A stretch of 64,000 bases of DNA from Rhizobium sp. LC145 (GTDB lineage: Bacteria; Pseudomonadota; Alphaproteobacteria; Rhizobiales; Rhizobiaceae): assembly GCF_001005825.1 (NCBI RefSeq), contig NZ_LBHV01000005.1, forward strand, positions 62,001-126,000, read 5' to 3'. Under the pieces are notes generated by a model, which saw only the letters and a program-made list of their open reading frames with translations, did no database searches and was not told the DNA's origin. Positions within the stretch are counted from its first letter, which is position 1, and every line of letters begins with the position of its first letter. Of this stretch, positions 29,501 to 37,619 are shown piece after piece. The translations under genes were made by a program, and so were the position numbers.

Positions 29501-30505
29501 ATGGCGATAAACCGGTTCTTCGGCCGCAAGGCGGCGGTGGCCTTTGCCGTATCGACGACGCTTGCGGGTTGCTCCAGCGTCGAGCCTGCAAAGGAAACGA
29601 AGCTTTCGGCGGCCGAGACTGCGGCCCCGGCCCAGGGCTCCGATCAGCCCTCGGCCCAGTCAGCGGAAACCGCCGGCAAGCCGCCGGAAGGACCGCAGAG
29701 CGCGGTACTCGCCAAGACCGGCCGCCTTCAAATCGCAGTCCCATCGAACGAAACCGTAGCCATTGCCCAGGCCGCCGCCATGGCCTCGCCTGAAATGGCG
29801 CCGCAAGTCGCCTTTGCCGCCGATCCGGTCCCGCCCACAGCCCCTGCGGCTGCCGCGCCTCTGCAGACCGCGGCGCTCACCCCGACAACCTCAACCAAAA
29901 CCGCACGGATTACCCAAGCCGTGGCCAATGGAGAAATATCGCCGGCCGCAGCTCAGGCGGTTGCCCCAGACGAAGAAGAACTGACGCCGGACATGGCCGT
30001 CCTGCAGAGCGCCATCCCGACGCCGCGGCCCGACACGACGACGCTCGCCTATGCCGCCGGCCCGAAGGCGGTGGCAGCGATATCCGCTCTCGAATCCGCC
30101 AAGGATTTCCCGCCCGCACCGGGCGACCCGTTGCCGACAACGGCCTCCGATAGCCCGCCGGAGCTTGCCAAGCTCATCAGGCGCTATGCCGGCATATACG
30201 GCGTTCCCGAATCGCTGATCCATCGCGTCGTTCATCGCGAAAGCCGCTACGATCCCAAGGCCTATCACAAGAACGGTTACTGGGGCCTCATGCAGATCAG
30301 CTATCCGACCGCAAAATCCATGGGCTATCAAGGCCCGCCGCAAGGCCTGCTGGATGCCGAGACCAATCTGAAATACGCGGTCAAATACTTGCGCGGCGCC
30401 TGGCTCGTTGCCGACAACAGCAACGACAACGCCATCCGCCTCTATGCCCGGGGCTATTATTACGATGCGAAGCGTCGCGGCATGCTGCACGTTCTGGAGA
30501 AATAG
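29501..30505 (+). CDS. Lipoprotein lytic transglycosylase (SLT domain)
   Basis: 334-residue outer-membrane or periplasm-anchored murein hydrolase. The lipobox TLAGC places the lipidated Cys near residue 21. A long Pro/Ala-rich linker (about 25-210) separates it from an SLT domain: SLIHRVVHRESRYDPKAY with the catalytic Glu, GYWGLMQISYPTAKSMGY, and TNLKYAVKYLRGAW. A RGYYY motif replaces the usual YNAG, as in MltC/YjbJ-like rhizobial variants. I chose the ATG at 29501; the frame upstream to 29459 does not extend the signal peptide sensibly. Confidence 0.9.
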   Translation: MAINRFFGRKAAVAFAVSTTLAGCSSVEPAKETKLSAAETAAPAQGSDQPSAQSAETAGKPPEGPQSAVLAKTGRLQIAVPSNETVAIAQAAAMASPEMAPQVAFAADPVPPTAPAAAAPLQTAALTPTTSTKTARITQAVANGEISPAAAQAVAPDEEELTPDMAVLQSAIPTPRPDTTTLAYAAGPKAVAAISALESAKDFPPAPGDPLPTTASDSPPELAKLIRRYAGIYGVPESLIHRVVHRESRYDPKAYHKNGYWGLMQISYPTAKSMGYQGPPQGLLDAETNLKYAVKYLRGAWLVADNSNDNAIRLYARGYYYDAKRRGMLHVLEK

Positions 30506-30519
30506 GGGCGGCGGCCCGG

Positions 30520-31866
30520 TCAGGGCAGCGCCTTGGCCACTTCGGCGATCAGCCGGTCCGGATCGTAGCCGTTCCAGCTCGGTGTGAGGCCGAGCCGGAT
30601 GACCGCCAGATCGAGCGAGGGGATGATTGCGATCGTCTGTCCGTCATGCCCTTGCAGGAAGAACGTATCGGCCGGGACGCCTTCGTCGTCGCTGTCGGCA
30701 AGCCAGGTCTGCATCCTCGAGTAATGTTCGGTCGTGCCGTTCGGCTGCCGCATCATCGCGACGAAACCTTCCGGCAGCAGCCTTTCCCCGTTCCAGACGC
30801 CGTCGCGAAGCAGCAGCAGCGCAAAACGCGCCCAATCGCGGGCCGTCGCATACATGTAGGAACTGCCGACGAACGTGCCCGCGGCATCGGGCTCCATGAT
30901 TGCGCTCGTCATACCGAGGGGACCGAACAGCGCCTCGCGCGGATAGCTAAGCGCAGTCCTCTCGTCGCCGATCTTCGCAATCCATATCCTGGAAAGCATT
31001 ACCGACGTGCCCGAGGAATACTTGAAGCGCGTTCCCGGTGGCGCTTCAAGTATCGCATCGGCGGCAAAATTCGCCATGTCCGATTCCAGGTAAAGCATAC
31101 GGGTCACATCGGCGACGGTGCCGTAATTCTCGTTGAAGGCCAGGCCGCTTTCCATGGCGAGCATATCTGCGAGACGGATCCCGCTGCGCTCGTCGCCTTG
31201 CCATTTCGGAAAGAGGTTTCTTTCTTCCAGCGACAATCGCCCGTCGCGGATAAGCGTCCCGATAATGGCGGCATTGATGCTTTTCGTGATGGACCAGCCG
31301 AGCAGCGGCGTATCGCTCGAAAAGCCGGCGCCATAGGTCTCTCCCACGATCCGCCCGCCCTTGACCACTACGACGGCACGCATTCCCGGACCGGTGAGAG
31401 CTGAATCTGAAAGAACCCTTGCAACCGCCTGATTCGATTCCATTCCGCCGCCTTCCGGCCAGGGAAGATTGGCATCGGCGACAGGCGGCGGCTCCGGATT
31501 CACAGCGACCTCCGCCGGGTTGACGGTCCCATCAGGCGTCACGGTGCAACCCAGCCCCTCCCGATAGACCGCGTCATTGCCGGCGATGAAGCCGAGCAGC
31601 GCCGCATGAACGCGCTGTTCCTCCCGATCCACCGAAACCCGCATCAGTTTCAGGAGCGGATGACCGGGCGCCTGGACATCGACGGCCAGCACCTCGTCCT
31701 CATTTCTGCCGGCAAGAAAGACATTAGAACAGACGATCTTCGCGGAATAGCCGCTGCCAACCCTGAGCAGGGTCGGCGGGACGAAGTAGAGCCAGGAAAG
31801 AAGGCCTATGATGCAGATGAGAACGATACCCAAACCAATCTTCAGCAGCCGGGCCACGATCCGCAT
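30520..31866 (-). CDS. Beta-lactamase-fold serine hydrolase, membrane-anchored
   Basis: 448-residue protein with an N-terminal membrane segment (about 8-28), then a class C beta-lactamase/PBP-like domain. SxxK is SITK (in LLGWSITKSINAA); a YxS-type element is YSSGTS; a C-terminal HDGQ may be the third motif. These features fit EstB/6-aminohexanoate-dimer-hydrolase-like esterases or D-aminopeptidases more than antibiotic resistance enzymes. AAGGAGGACGAG precedes the ATG at 31866, which I prefer over 31893. It converges with the lipoprotein gene. Confidence 0.85.
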   Translation of the reverse strand: MRIVARLLKIGLGIVLICIIGLLSWLYFVPPTLLRVGSGYSAKIVCSNVFLAGRNEDEVLAVDVQAPGHPLLKLMRVSVDREEQRVHAALLGFIAGNDAVYREGLGCTVTPDGTVNPAEVAVNPEPPPVADANLPWPEGGGMESNQAVARVLSDSALTGPGMRAVVVVKGGRIVGETYGAGFSSDTPLLGWSITKSINAAIIGTLIRDGRLSLEERNLFPKWQGDERSGIRLADMLAMESGLAFNENYGTVADVTRMLYLESDMANFAADAILEAPPGTRFKYSSGTSVMLSRIWIAKIGDERTALSYPREALFGPLGMTSAIMEPDAAGTFVGSSYMYATARDWARFALLLLRDGVWNGERLLPEGFVAMMRQPNGTTEHYSRMQTWLADSDDEGVPADTFFLQGHDGQTIAIIPSLDLAVIRLGLTPSWNGYDPDRLIAEVAKALP

Positions 31867-31967
31867 TCTCGTCCTCCTTCGGTGGAGCCGCATGCAAGCA
31901 GGAAACCTGCGCGGAAGAAAGTGGCTTTCGCCGACTTCCGAGGAAAGGGGCAGCCTTCACACAGGCT

Positions 31968-31985
31968 TCGTCATCAATCTGTAGC
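31968..31985 (+). promoter_or_regulatory. Possible degenerate Pho box upstream of btaA
   Basis: TCGTCAT-CAAT-CTGTAGC resembles two PhoB repeats (CTGTCAT-N4-CTGTCAT; 5 of 7 and about 4 of 7 matches) 49-66 bases before the btaA ATG. Betaine lipid synthesis is phosphate-starvation induced in rhizobia, so a PhoB site is expected here. The match alone is weak. Confidence 0.3.
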
Positions 31986-32033
31986 AGAGGGGGGTTACAC
32001 GCGGCGAAACTCACGGCGAGGCGAGATTCGACG

Positions 32034-33278
32034 ATGGCCGAAATTGCACAGGAAGCTGGTTTTCTGAAAAACCAGAAGCTGAGACAGGCTCTTCTGCAGC
32101 ACAAAGCCCTCTCGGCGAAAGGTTTTTCGGAACGCCTTTTCGGCCTGCTGTTCTCGGGACTGGTTTACCCGCAGATCTGGGAAGACCCGGAAGTCGACAT
32201 GACGGCCATGGAGCTCGCGGAAGAGCACAGGATCGTCACCATCGCCTCGGGCGGCTGCAACATGCTCGCCTATCTCTCCCGCGGACCGCAGAAGATCGAT
32301 GTGGTCGATCTCAATCCCCATCATGTAGCCCTGAACCGACTGAAGCTCGCCGCTTTCCGGCACATGCCCGCTCATTCCGATGTCGTCCGTTTCCTCGCAG
32401 AGGAAGGCGGCGGCACCAACAGCAAAGACTACGATGCCTTCATCGCCCCCCATCTCGATGCGGCCACCCGCGCCTATTGGGAGAAGCGTACGATTTCCGG
32501 CCGCAGGGTGGAGGTGTTCGATCGCAGCATCTACCGGACCGGTCTGCTCGGCCGCTTCATCGGCGCCGGCCACCTGATCGCCCGGCTGCACGGCATCGAC
32601 CTGACCGAGATGGCCAAGGCCCGCTCGCTGCGCGAACAGCGCCAGTTTTTCGACGACCGCGTCGCCCCGCTTTTCGACAAGCCGCTCATCCGCTGGATAA
32701 CAAGCCGCAAGAGCTCGCTTTTCGGCCTCGGTATTCCGCCACAGCAATATGACGAGCTGGCAAGCCTCGCGGGAGACGGATCGATCGCGCCGGTGCTGCG
32801 TCAGAGGCTCGAAAAGCTCGCCTGCCATTTTCCGCTGCGAGAGAACTACTTCGCCTGGCAGGCCTTCGCCCGCCGCTATCCCACGGACGAGGAAGGTGTG
32901 TTGCCGACCTACCTGCAGGCGGGCAACTACGAGGCGATCCGTAAGAACGTCGATCGGGTCGCGGTCCATCATGCAAGCTTCACCGAACTGCTGGCAGGCA
33001 AGTCCGCGGCCTCGGTCGATCGCTACGTGCTGCTCGATGCCCAGGATTGGATGACGGACCCGCAGCTGAACGACCTCTGGTCAGAAATCCCCCGCACCGC
33101 CGCACCCGGCGCCCGCGTGATCTTCCGCACCGCCGCCGAAAAGAGCGTCATCGAGGGCCGCGTTTCCGAAACGGTTCGCAATCATTGGACCTATCTCGAA
33201 GACCGCTCCAACGAACTGAACCTGCAGGACCGTTCCGCCATCTATGGCGGCTTTCACATCTATGCGAGGAACGGCTGA
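32034..33278 (+). CDS. btaA: BtaA: SAM:diacylglycerol 3-amino-3-carboxypropyltransferase
   Basis: First enzyme of diacylglyceryl-trimethylhomoserine (DGTS) synthesis, moving the aminocarboxypropyl group of SAM to diacylglycerol to form diacylglyceryl homoserine. The 414 residues match the DUF3419/BtaA pattern: LVYPQIWEDPEVDMTAMEL near 45-62, TIASGGCNMLAYLSR and VDLNPHHVALNRLKLAA as a SAM-binding unit, and a C-terminal YVLLDAQDWMTDPQLNDLW. The stop overlaps the btaB start by one base (TGATG), strongly supporting the pathway call. Confidence 0.94.
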   Translation: MAEIAQEAGFLKNQKLRQALLQHKALSAKGFSERLFGLLFSGLVYPQIWEDPEVDMTAMELAEEHRIVTIASGGCNMLAYLSRGPQKIDVVDLNPHHVALNRLKLAAFRHMPAHSDVVRFLAEEGGGTNSKDYDAFIAPHLDAATRAYWEKRTISGRRVEVFDRSIYRTGLLGRFIGAGHLIARLHGIDLTEMAKARSLREQRQFFDDRVAPLFDKPLIRWITSRKSSLFGLGIPPQQYDELASLAGDGSIAPVLRQRLEKLACHFPLRENYFAWQAFARRYPTDEEGVLPTYLQAGNYEAIRKNVDRVAVHHASFTELLAGKSAASVDRYVLLDAQDWMTDPQLNDLWSEIPRTAAPGARVIFRTAAEKSVIEGRVSETVRNHWTYLEDRSNELNLQDRSAIYGGFHIYARNG

Positions 33279-33946
33279 TGACGGTGGATATGGCGGGCGA
33301 TCCCCTCTCCGGCAATCATGCCGAGCGCATGGACCGGATGTATCGCTACCAGCGGCATATCTACGATCTCACCCGCAAATACTACCTCTTCGGCCGCGAC
33401 CGGGCGATCGCCGGCCTCCGGATGCCGGCTGGAGGAACGCTTCTCGAAGTCGGCTGCGGCACCGGCAGGAACCTCTTGCTTGCCCATCGGCTCTATCCGG
33501 CGGCGACGCTCTACGGCCTCGATATCTCCTCCGAGATGCTGGAAAGCGCCCGTGCCAATTTCCGCCACAAGACGGAGAAGCCTACCTTCCGCGTGGCCGA
33601 CGCGACCGCATTCGGGCCGGAAGAATTCGGCGTGGCGGGCTTCGATCGCATTCTGATCTCCTATGCCCTCTCGATGATCCCGGATTGGGAAAAGGCCGTG
33701 GACGCGGCACTTGCCGCACTCGGACCGAACGGTTCGCTGCATATCGTCGACTTCGGTCAGCAGGAACATCTGCCGGGCTGGTTCGGCCGCTTGCTGAGGG
33801 CCTGGCTTACCCGTTTCCACGTCACGCCTCGTCCCAATCTGCACGACGTGCTGGAAAGCAGGCTCGCCGCCGCCAATGCCGACATGATCTTCGAGGAAAT
33901 CGGCCGCGGCTACGCCTGGCATGCCGTCATTCGACGGCGCGGTTGA
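33278..33946 (+). CDS. btaB: BtaB: diacylglycerylhomoserine N-methyltransferase
   Basis: SAM-dependent methyltransferase of 222 residues that trimethylates diacylglyceryl homoserine to DGTS. Class I methyltransferase motifs: LLEVGCGTGRNL (about 56-67), LYGLDISSEMLESAR (motif II), and FDRILISYALSMIPDW. The frame is open upstream into btaA, but the ATG at 33278 overlapping the btaA stop is clearly the start. Together with btaA it forms a two-gene operon for a phosphorus-free membrane lipid. Confidence 0.93.
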   Translation: MTVDMAGDPLSGNHAERMDRMYRYQRHIYDLTRKYYLFGRDRAIAGLRMPAGGTLLEVGCGTGRNLLLAHRLYPAATLYGLDISSEMLESARANFRHKTEKPTFRVADATAFGPEEFGVAGFDRILISYALSMIPDWEKAVDAALAALGPNGSLHIVDFGQQEHLPGWFGRLLRAWLTRFHVTPRPNLHDVLESRLAAANADMIFEEIGRGYAWHAVIRRRG

Positions 33947-34072
33947 AATTCTGCGCGCCTGCTACTTGCCCTAACCGATTTTTTACGGCGATATGGTGAA
34001 TGAGGAGTTCACTCCTTCCCGTCCCCTCAGTGGGACAAGGGGGATTTGGGAACGGGCAAACGCGGGACACAC

Positions 34073-34855
34073 ATGCCTCGACTTCTTTTCGCAATCCTTG
34101 CGACAGCGACCCTGCTGGCAGGCTGCAGCGCCACGGATTACGACCTGATGGAAACCGCCTCGGTCGCAACGCCCCGTTTCCACGACAACGACCCGCAGGA
34201 TTTCGGCTACAATCACCCGCATCGCCATGAAGTCCATGGCATCGACGTCTCCAAGTGGAACGGCGACATCGACTGGCGAAGTGTGAAGAAATCCGGCGTT
34301 TCCTTCGCCTTCATCAAGGCGACCGAAGGCGCCGACAGGATCGACCCGGCCTTCGAGAGCAATTGGCGTAACGCCGCCGCCGCGGGCGTTCCACACGCGC
34401 CCTATCACTTCTATTATTTCTGCTCGACCGCCGATGCCCAGGCCGACTGGTTCATCCGCAGCATCCCGAAGTCCTCCATGCATCTTCCGCCGGTGCTGGA
34501 CGTCGAATGGAACCCGAGTTCTCCGACCTGCAAATACAGGCCGCCTGCGGCTGTCGTTCGCGCCGAGATGAAGAAGTTCATGGATCGTCTCGAGGCCCAT
34601 TACGGCAAACGGCCGATCATCTACACATCGGTCGATTTCCATCGCGACAATCTGATCGGCCATTTCGACAACTATCATTTCTGGGTTCGCTCGGTCGCGG
34701 CCCACCCCAAGGATATCTACGAGGCCCGCCGCTGGGCTTTCTGGCAATATACCTCCACGGGCATCGTACCGGGCATCAAGGGCCAGACGGATATCAACGT
34801 CTTTTCCGGAACGGCGAAGAACTGGAATCAGTGGGTCGCCTCGGCTGGCAAATGA
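34073..34855 (+). CDS. GH25 lysozyme (muramidase) lipoprotein
   Basis: 260-residue exported N-acetylmuramidase. Lipobox LLAGC near residue 18-22 marks a lipoprotein. The GH25 barrel is complete: HGIDVSKWNGDIDW, FAFIKATEGADRIDPAF, PPVLDVEWNPSS with the catalytic DxE pair, RPIIYTSVDF and WAFWQYTSTG. I chose the ATG at 34073, which starts the signal peptide; an upstream in-frame start at 34046 has no such sense. It stands alone between btaB and the GH103 gene, all in the same direction. Confidence 0.93.
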   Translation: MPRLLFAILATATLLAGCSATDYDLMETASVATPRFHDNDPQDFGYNHPHRHEVHGIDVSKWNGDIDWRSVKKSGVSFAFIKATEGADRIDPAFESNWRNAAAAGVPHAPYHFYYFCSTADAQADWFIRSIPKSSMHLPPVLDVEWNPSSPTCKYRPPAAVVRAEMKKFMDRLEAHYGKRPIIYTSVDFHRDNLIGHFDNYHFWVRSVAAHPKDIYEARRWAFWQYTSTGIVPGIKGQTDINVFSGTAKNWNQWVASAGK

Positions 34856-34974
34856 CGATGGAATTACGTGAGCGGTTGCGATAAAGAGTGCGCCTTCTCG
34901 CCCGATCTCCCATGTTTCGTCACAAATTTCGAGGAAATCAGGCGATCACCTGAACCCTGCTAGGAAAACTTCGA

Positions 34975-36174
34975 ATGTCCCTCGCCTTCGCTCGCCGTCT
35001 CGGCCTTGCATCCATCCTTGTCGGCTGCCTTTCTTCCACCGCGCTCGCTCAACAGGCGCCCGCCTGCGGCGGTGATCTCGGCGTCTTCCTGGAAGGCGTG
35101 AAGGCGGAGGCAATCGCCAAGGGTATTCCCGCGGAAGCTGCCGACAAAGCGCTTGCCGGAGCGCAGATCGACGAGAAGGTTCTTTCGCGTGACCGGGCCC
35201 AGGGCGTGTTCCGACAGACCTTCCTTGAGTTCTCCCAGCGCACCGTCAGTCAGGCCAGGCTCGACATCGGCCGCCAAAAACTGAAGCAGTATGCGGACGT
35301 CTTCGCACGGGCCGAGCGCGAATTCGGCGTGGCGCCGGGCGTCATTACCGCCTTCTGGGCCATGGAGACGGATTTCGGAGCCGTGCAGGGCGATTTCAAC
35401 ACGCGCAACGCCCTCGTGACGCTTGCCCATGACTGCCGCCGGCCGGAACTCTTCCGCCCGCAGTTGATCGCGCTGACCGAAATGGTGCAGCACGGCGATC
35501 TCGACCCCGCTACCAATACCGGCGCCTGGGCCGGCGAGATCGGCCAGGTACAGATGCTGCCGAAGGATATCATCGCCTATGGCGTCGACGGCGACGGTGA
35601 CGGTCATATCAACGTCAAGCAGAGCGCGCCGGACGCGATCCTGACGGCAGCGAAATTCATCCAGAGCCTCGGCTTCCGTCGCGGCGAACCCTGGGTCCAG
35701 GAAGTCTCCCTGCCGGAAAACCTGCCCTGGGAGAAGTCTGGCCTCGGAAACGAAGTTCCCGCGAGCGAATGGTTCGCGCTGGGCGTAACTCCGCGGGACG
35801 GCAACACCTCCCTCGGCAACCTGCCCGCCGCCCTCATCCTGCCGCAGGGCCGCAAGGGGCCAGCCTTCCTTACATATCCGAATTTCGCCATCTATCTCGA
35901 ATGGAACCAGTCGTTCATCTATACGACCTCGGCCGCCTATTTCGCGACCCGGCTTTCCGGCGCGCCGCCCTACCTGAAGGGCACGCCGGACCAGGGCCTT
36001 GACGACAGCGGCATGAAGGCGCTGCAGGCGAAGCTGCAGGGCCGTGGCCACGATGTCGGCAAGGTCGACGGCATTCTCGGCTCCGGCACCCGCACGGCCG
36101 TGCAGAAGGAACAGGCGCGGCTCGGCATGCCCGCCGATGGCTGGCCGACCGCCACGCTGCTGGGAGCCCTGTAA
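34975..36174 (+). CDS. Lytic murein transglycosylase, MltB/GH103 family with PG-binding domain
   Basis: 399-residue periplasmic enzyme. Signal peptide MSLAFARRLGLASILVGC...ALAQ; a Cys lies in the region (VGCLS), so it could be lipidated. GH103 domain: VLSRDRAQGVFRQTF, catalytic Glu in FWAMETDFGAVQGD, GAWAGEIGQVQMLPKDI and a Ca-binding-like DGDGDGHIN. A C-terminal peptidoglycan_binding_1 domain (GMKALQAKLQGRGHDVGKVDGILG) completes it. Length fits the rhizobial family. Confidence 0.93.
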   Translation: MSLAFARRLGLASILVGCLSSTALAQQAPACGGDLGVFLEGVKAEAIAKGIPAEAADKALAGAQIDEKVLSRDRAQGVFRQTFLEFSQRTVSQARLDIGRQKLKQYADVFARAEREFGVAPGVITAFWAMETDFGAVQGDFNTRNALVTLAHDCRRPELFRPQLIALTEMVQHGDLDPATNTGAWAGEIGQVQMLPKDIIAYGVDGDGDGHINVKQSAPDAILTAAKFIQSLGFRRGEPWVQEVSLPENLPWEKSGLGNEVPASEWFALGVTPRDGNTSLGNLPAALILPQGRKGPAFLTYPNFAIYLEWNQSFIYTTSAAYFATRLSGAPPYLKGTPDQGLDDSGMKALQAKLQGRGHDVGKVDGILGSGTRTAVQKEQARLGMPADGWPTATLLGAL

Positions 36175-36273
36175 GCTCCCCGATACTTTGGCCGGCAAAC
36201 CACCCGGCTCCGCAGGATTCGGGTGGCAATCGCCGGTGAGGCGGATTATCCCCTGGATAAAGGGAGAAATCGC

Positions 36274-37203
36274 GTGAATACAGCCGCCATCCAAAGACCC
36301 GGCGCCAAAGCCTGGGCCCTGCTTTTTCTGCTTGGCCTCATCTGGGGCGGCTCCTTCTTCTTTGCGCGCGTGGCGGTGCTCGAAGTGCCGCCCTTCACGC
36401 TGGTCTTCCTGCGCCTCGCGCTGGCCGCGCTGGCGCTTCATATCTATCTCCACGGCCGCTTTGGGCTATATGCGACGCTCCTTGCCAACTGGCGCCCCTT
36501 CCTCGTGTTGGGCTTTGCCAACAACGCCCTGCCCCACACGCTGATCTTTTTCGGCCAGACGGAGATCGGCGCGGGTCTCGCCTCCATCCTCAACGCCACT
36601 ACGCCGATCTGGACCGTGCTGATCGCCAATCGCTGGACGAGCGACGAGAAATTCACGGCCGCCAAGCTTTCCGGCTGCCTTGCGGGCCTTGCCGGAACGG
36701 CGGCGCTGATCGGGCCTGGAGTGTTCGATGCGGCTTCAGCACCCCTCTGGGCGCTGGTGCTGCCCGTGCTCGCGGCCGTCTCCTATGGTGCGGCCAGCAC
36801 TTATGGCAAACGCTTCCGCGATCTTCCCGCCCCGGTCACGGCGACAGGCCAGCTTACCGCCTCCTCGCTGATGATGCTGCCGGTCGCATTTATCGCCGAT
36901 CAGCCCTGGCTGCTTCCGATGCCCTCCGCCGGGGTGATCGCTGCCATTCTCGGGCTGGCGCTTCTTTCGACCGCTTACGCCTATCTTCTCTTCTTCCGCA
37001 TTCTGACACTGGCAGGCGCCACCAATACCTCGCTCGTGACGCTTCTCGTGCCGCCCAGCGCGATCCTTCTCGGCGCGATTTTCCTCGGCGAACGTCTGGC
37101 GCCGAGCCATGTCGGGGGCATGCTGCTGATCGGATTCGGGCTGCTTTTGCTCGATGGAAGGCTGTTTCGCAAGCGCGTCAAAGCCGGCAGCAAAGTGTCC
37201 TGA
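36274..37203 (+). CDS. EamA-family (DMT) transporter
   Basis: 309-residue inner-membrane protein with ten predicted helices in two EamA repeats (LGLIWGGSFFFARVAV; LALLSTAYAYLLFFRILTLAGAT). Probably a metabolite exporter; substrate unreadable. The GTG at 36274 is preceded by AAAGGGAGAAATC and gives MNTAAIQRPGAKAWALL; a longer frame from 36223 lacks a ribosome site. Confidence 0.87.
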   Translation: MNTAAIQRPGAKAWALLFLLGLIWGGSFFFARVAVLEVPPFTLVFLRLALAALALHIYLHGRFGLYATLLANWRPFLVLGFANNALPHTLIFFGQTEIGAGLASILNATTPIWTVLIANRWTSDEKFTAAKLSGCLAGLAGTAALIGPGVFDAASAPLWALVLPVLAAVSYGAASTYGKRFRDLPAPVTATGQLTASSLMMLPVAFIADQPWLLPMPSAGVIAAILGLALLSTAYAYLLFFRILTLAGATNTSLVTLLVPPSAILLGAIFLGERLAPSHVGGMLLIGFGLLLLDGRLFRKRVKAGSKVS

Positions 37204-37275
37204 TATGTCGCTAAGGAGGCCGGAACCTCACAAAACGTAACGAATATTAACAGCCCGAGAAGAGTTTTTTAACCC

Positions 37276-37304
37276 CCAGAAACTTGGATCTTCTGGATTT
37301 TTTT
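37276..37304 (+). terminator. Intrinsic terminator after the EamA gene
   Basis: CCAGAA (37276-37281) pairs with TTCTGG (37291-37296) and is followed by ATTTTTTTT. It lies about 70 bases past the transporter stop. Confidence 0.7.
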
Positions 37305-37355
37305 AGCTTAATATCAGCTACTTAATAGAGATTTTGAAAACTTATCCCCAGGACC

Positions 37356-37372
37356 ATGCTGCGCCGCAGCAT
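37356..37372. other. Perfect short hairpin upstream of the 25-residue peptide gene
   Basis: ATGCTGC-GCC-GCAGCAT is a perfect 7-bp stem with a 3-base loop, followed by AAAAAG rather than T residues. It probably lies in the leader of the small gene 67 bases downstream. Confidence 0.5.
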
Positions 37373-37438
37373 AAAAAGCGGCTTCCCATTTGCCACAAAA
37401 CCGACATACACTCTAACGGTCAACGCAAGGAGGCAGAC

Positions 37439-37516
37439 ATGGGACGTGTTTATTCTCTCAATGTCCTGGTAGTCGGTGCAGCGTTTGTATTCGTGGCGTC
37501 AATGCTCTTCATCTAG
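37439..37516 (+). CDS. 25-residue hydrophobic small protein
   Basis: MGRVYSLNVLVVGAAFVFVA followed by SMLFI: a short hydrophilic N-terminus then one transmembrane segment, nothing more. Evidence that it is a gene: an excellent ribosome site (AAGGAGG, six bases before the ATG), its own downstream intrinsic terminator at 37588-37619, and an upstream terminator at 37276-37304 that sets it apart from the transporter gene, so it looks like a monocistronic unit. Function unknown; small single-span proteins often modulate membrane complexes. Confidence 0.65.
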   Translation: MGRVYSLNVLVVGAAFVFVASMLFI

Positions 37517-37587
37517 GCGCCACAGGTTCTCCCCGCTACCAACCACTCTCGCATCCGTGAACGCTTGATACATCCAGCACTTTTCTG

Positions 37588-37619
37588 AAAACGCATGCTC
37601 CTTGGAGCATGCGTTTTTT
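37588..37619. terminator. Strong intrinsic terminator between the small ORF and metF
   Basis: AAAACGCATGCTC (37588-37600), loop CTTG, GAGCATGCGTTTT (37605-37617) then TT. A-rich on the left and T-rich on the right, so it serves the small plus-strand gene and minus-strand metF, which ends at its edge. Confidence 0.9.

Noticed and set aside
30520-31866. Antibiotic-resistance beta-lactamase
   Set aside because: It has SxxK and a YxS-like motif but also a membrane anchor and esterase-like divergence; no KTG triad is clear, so resistance is not supported.
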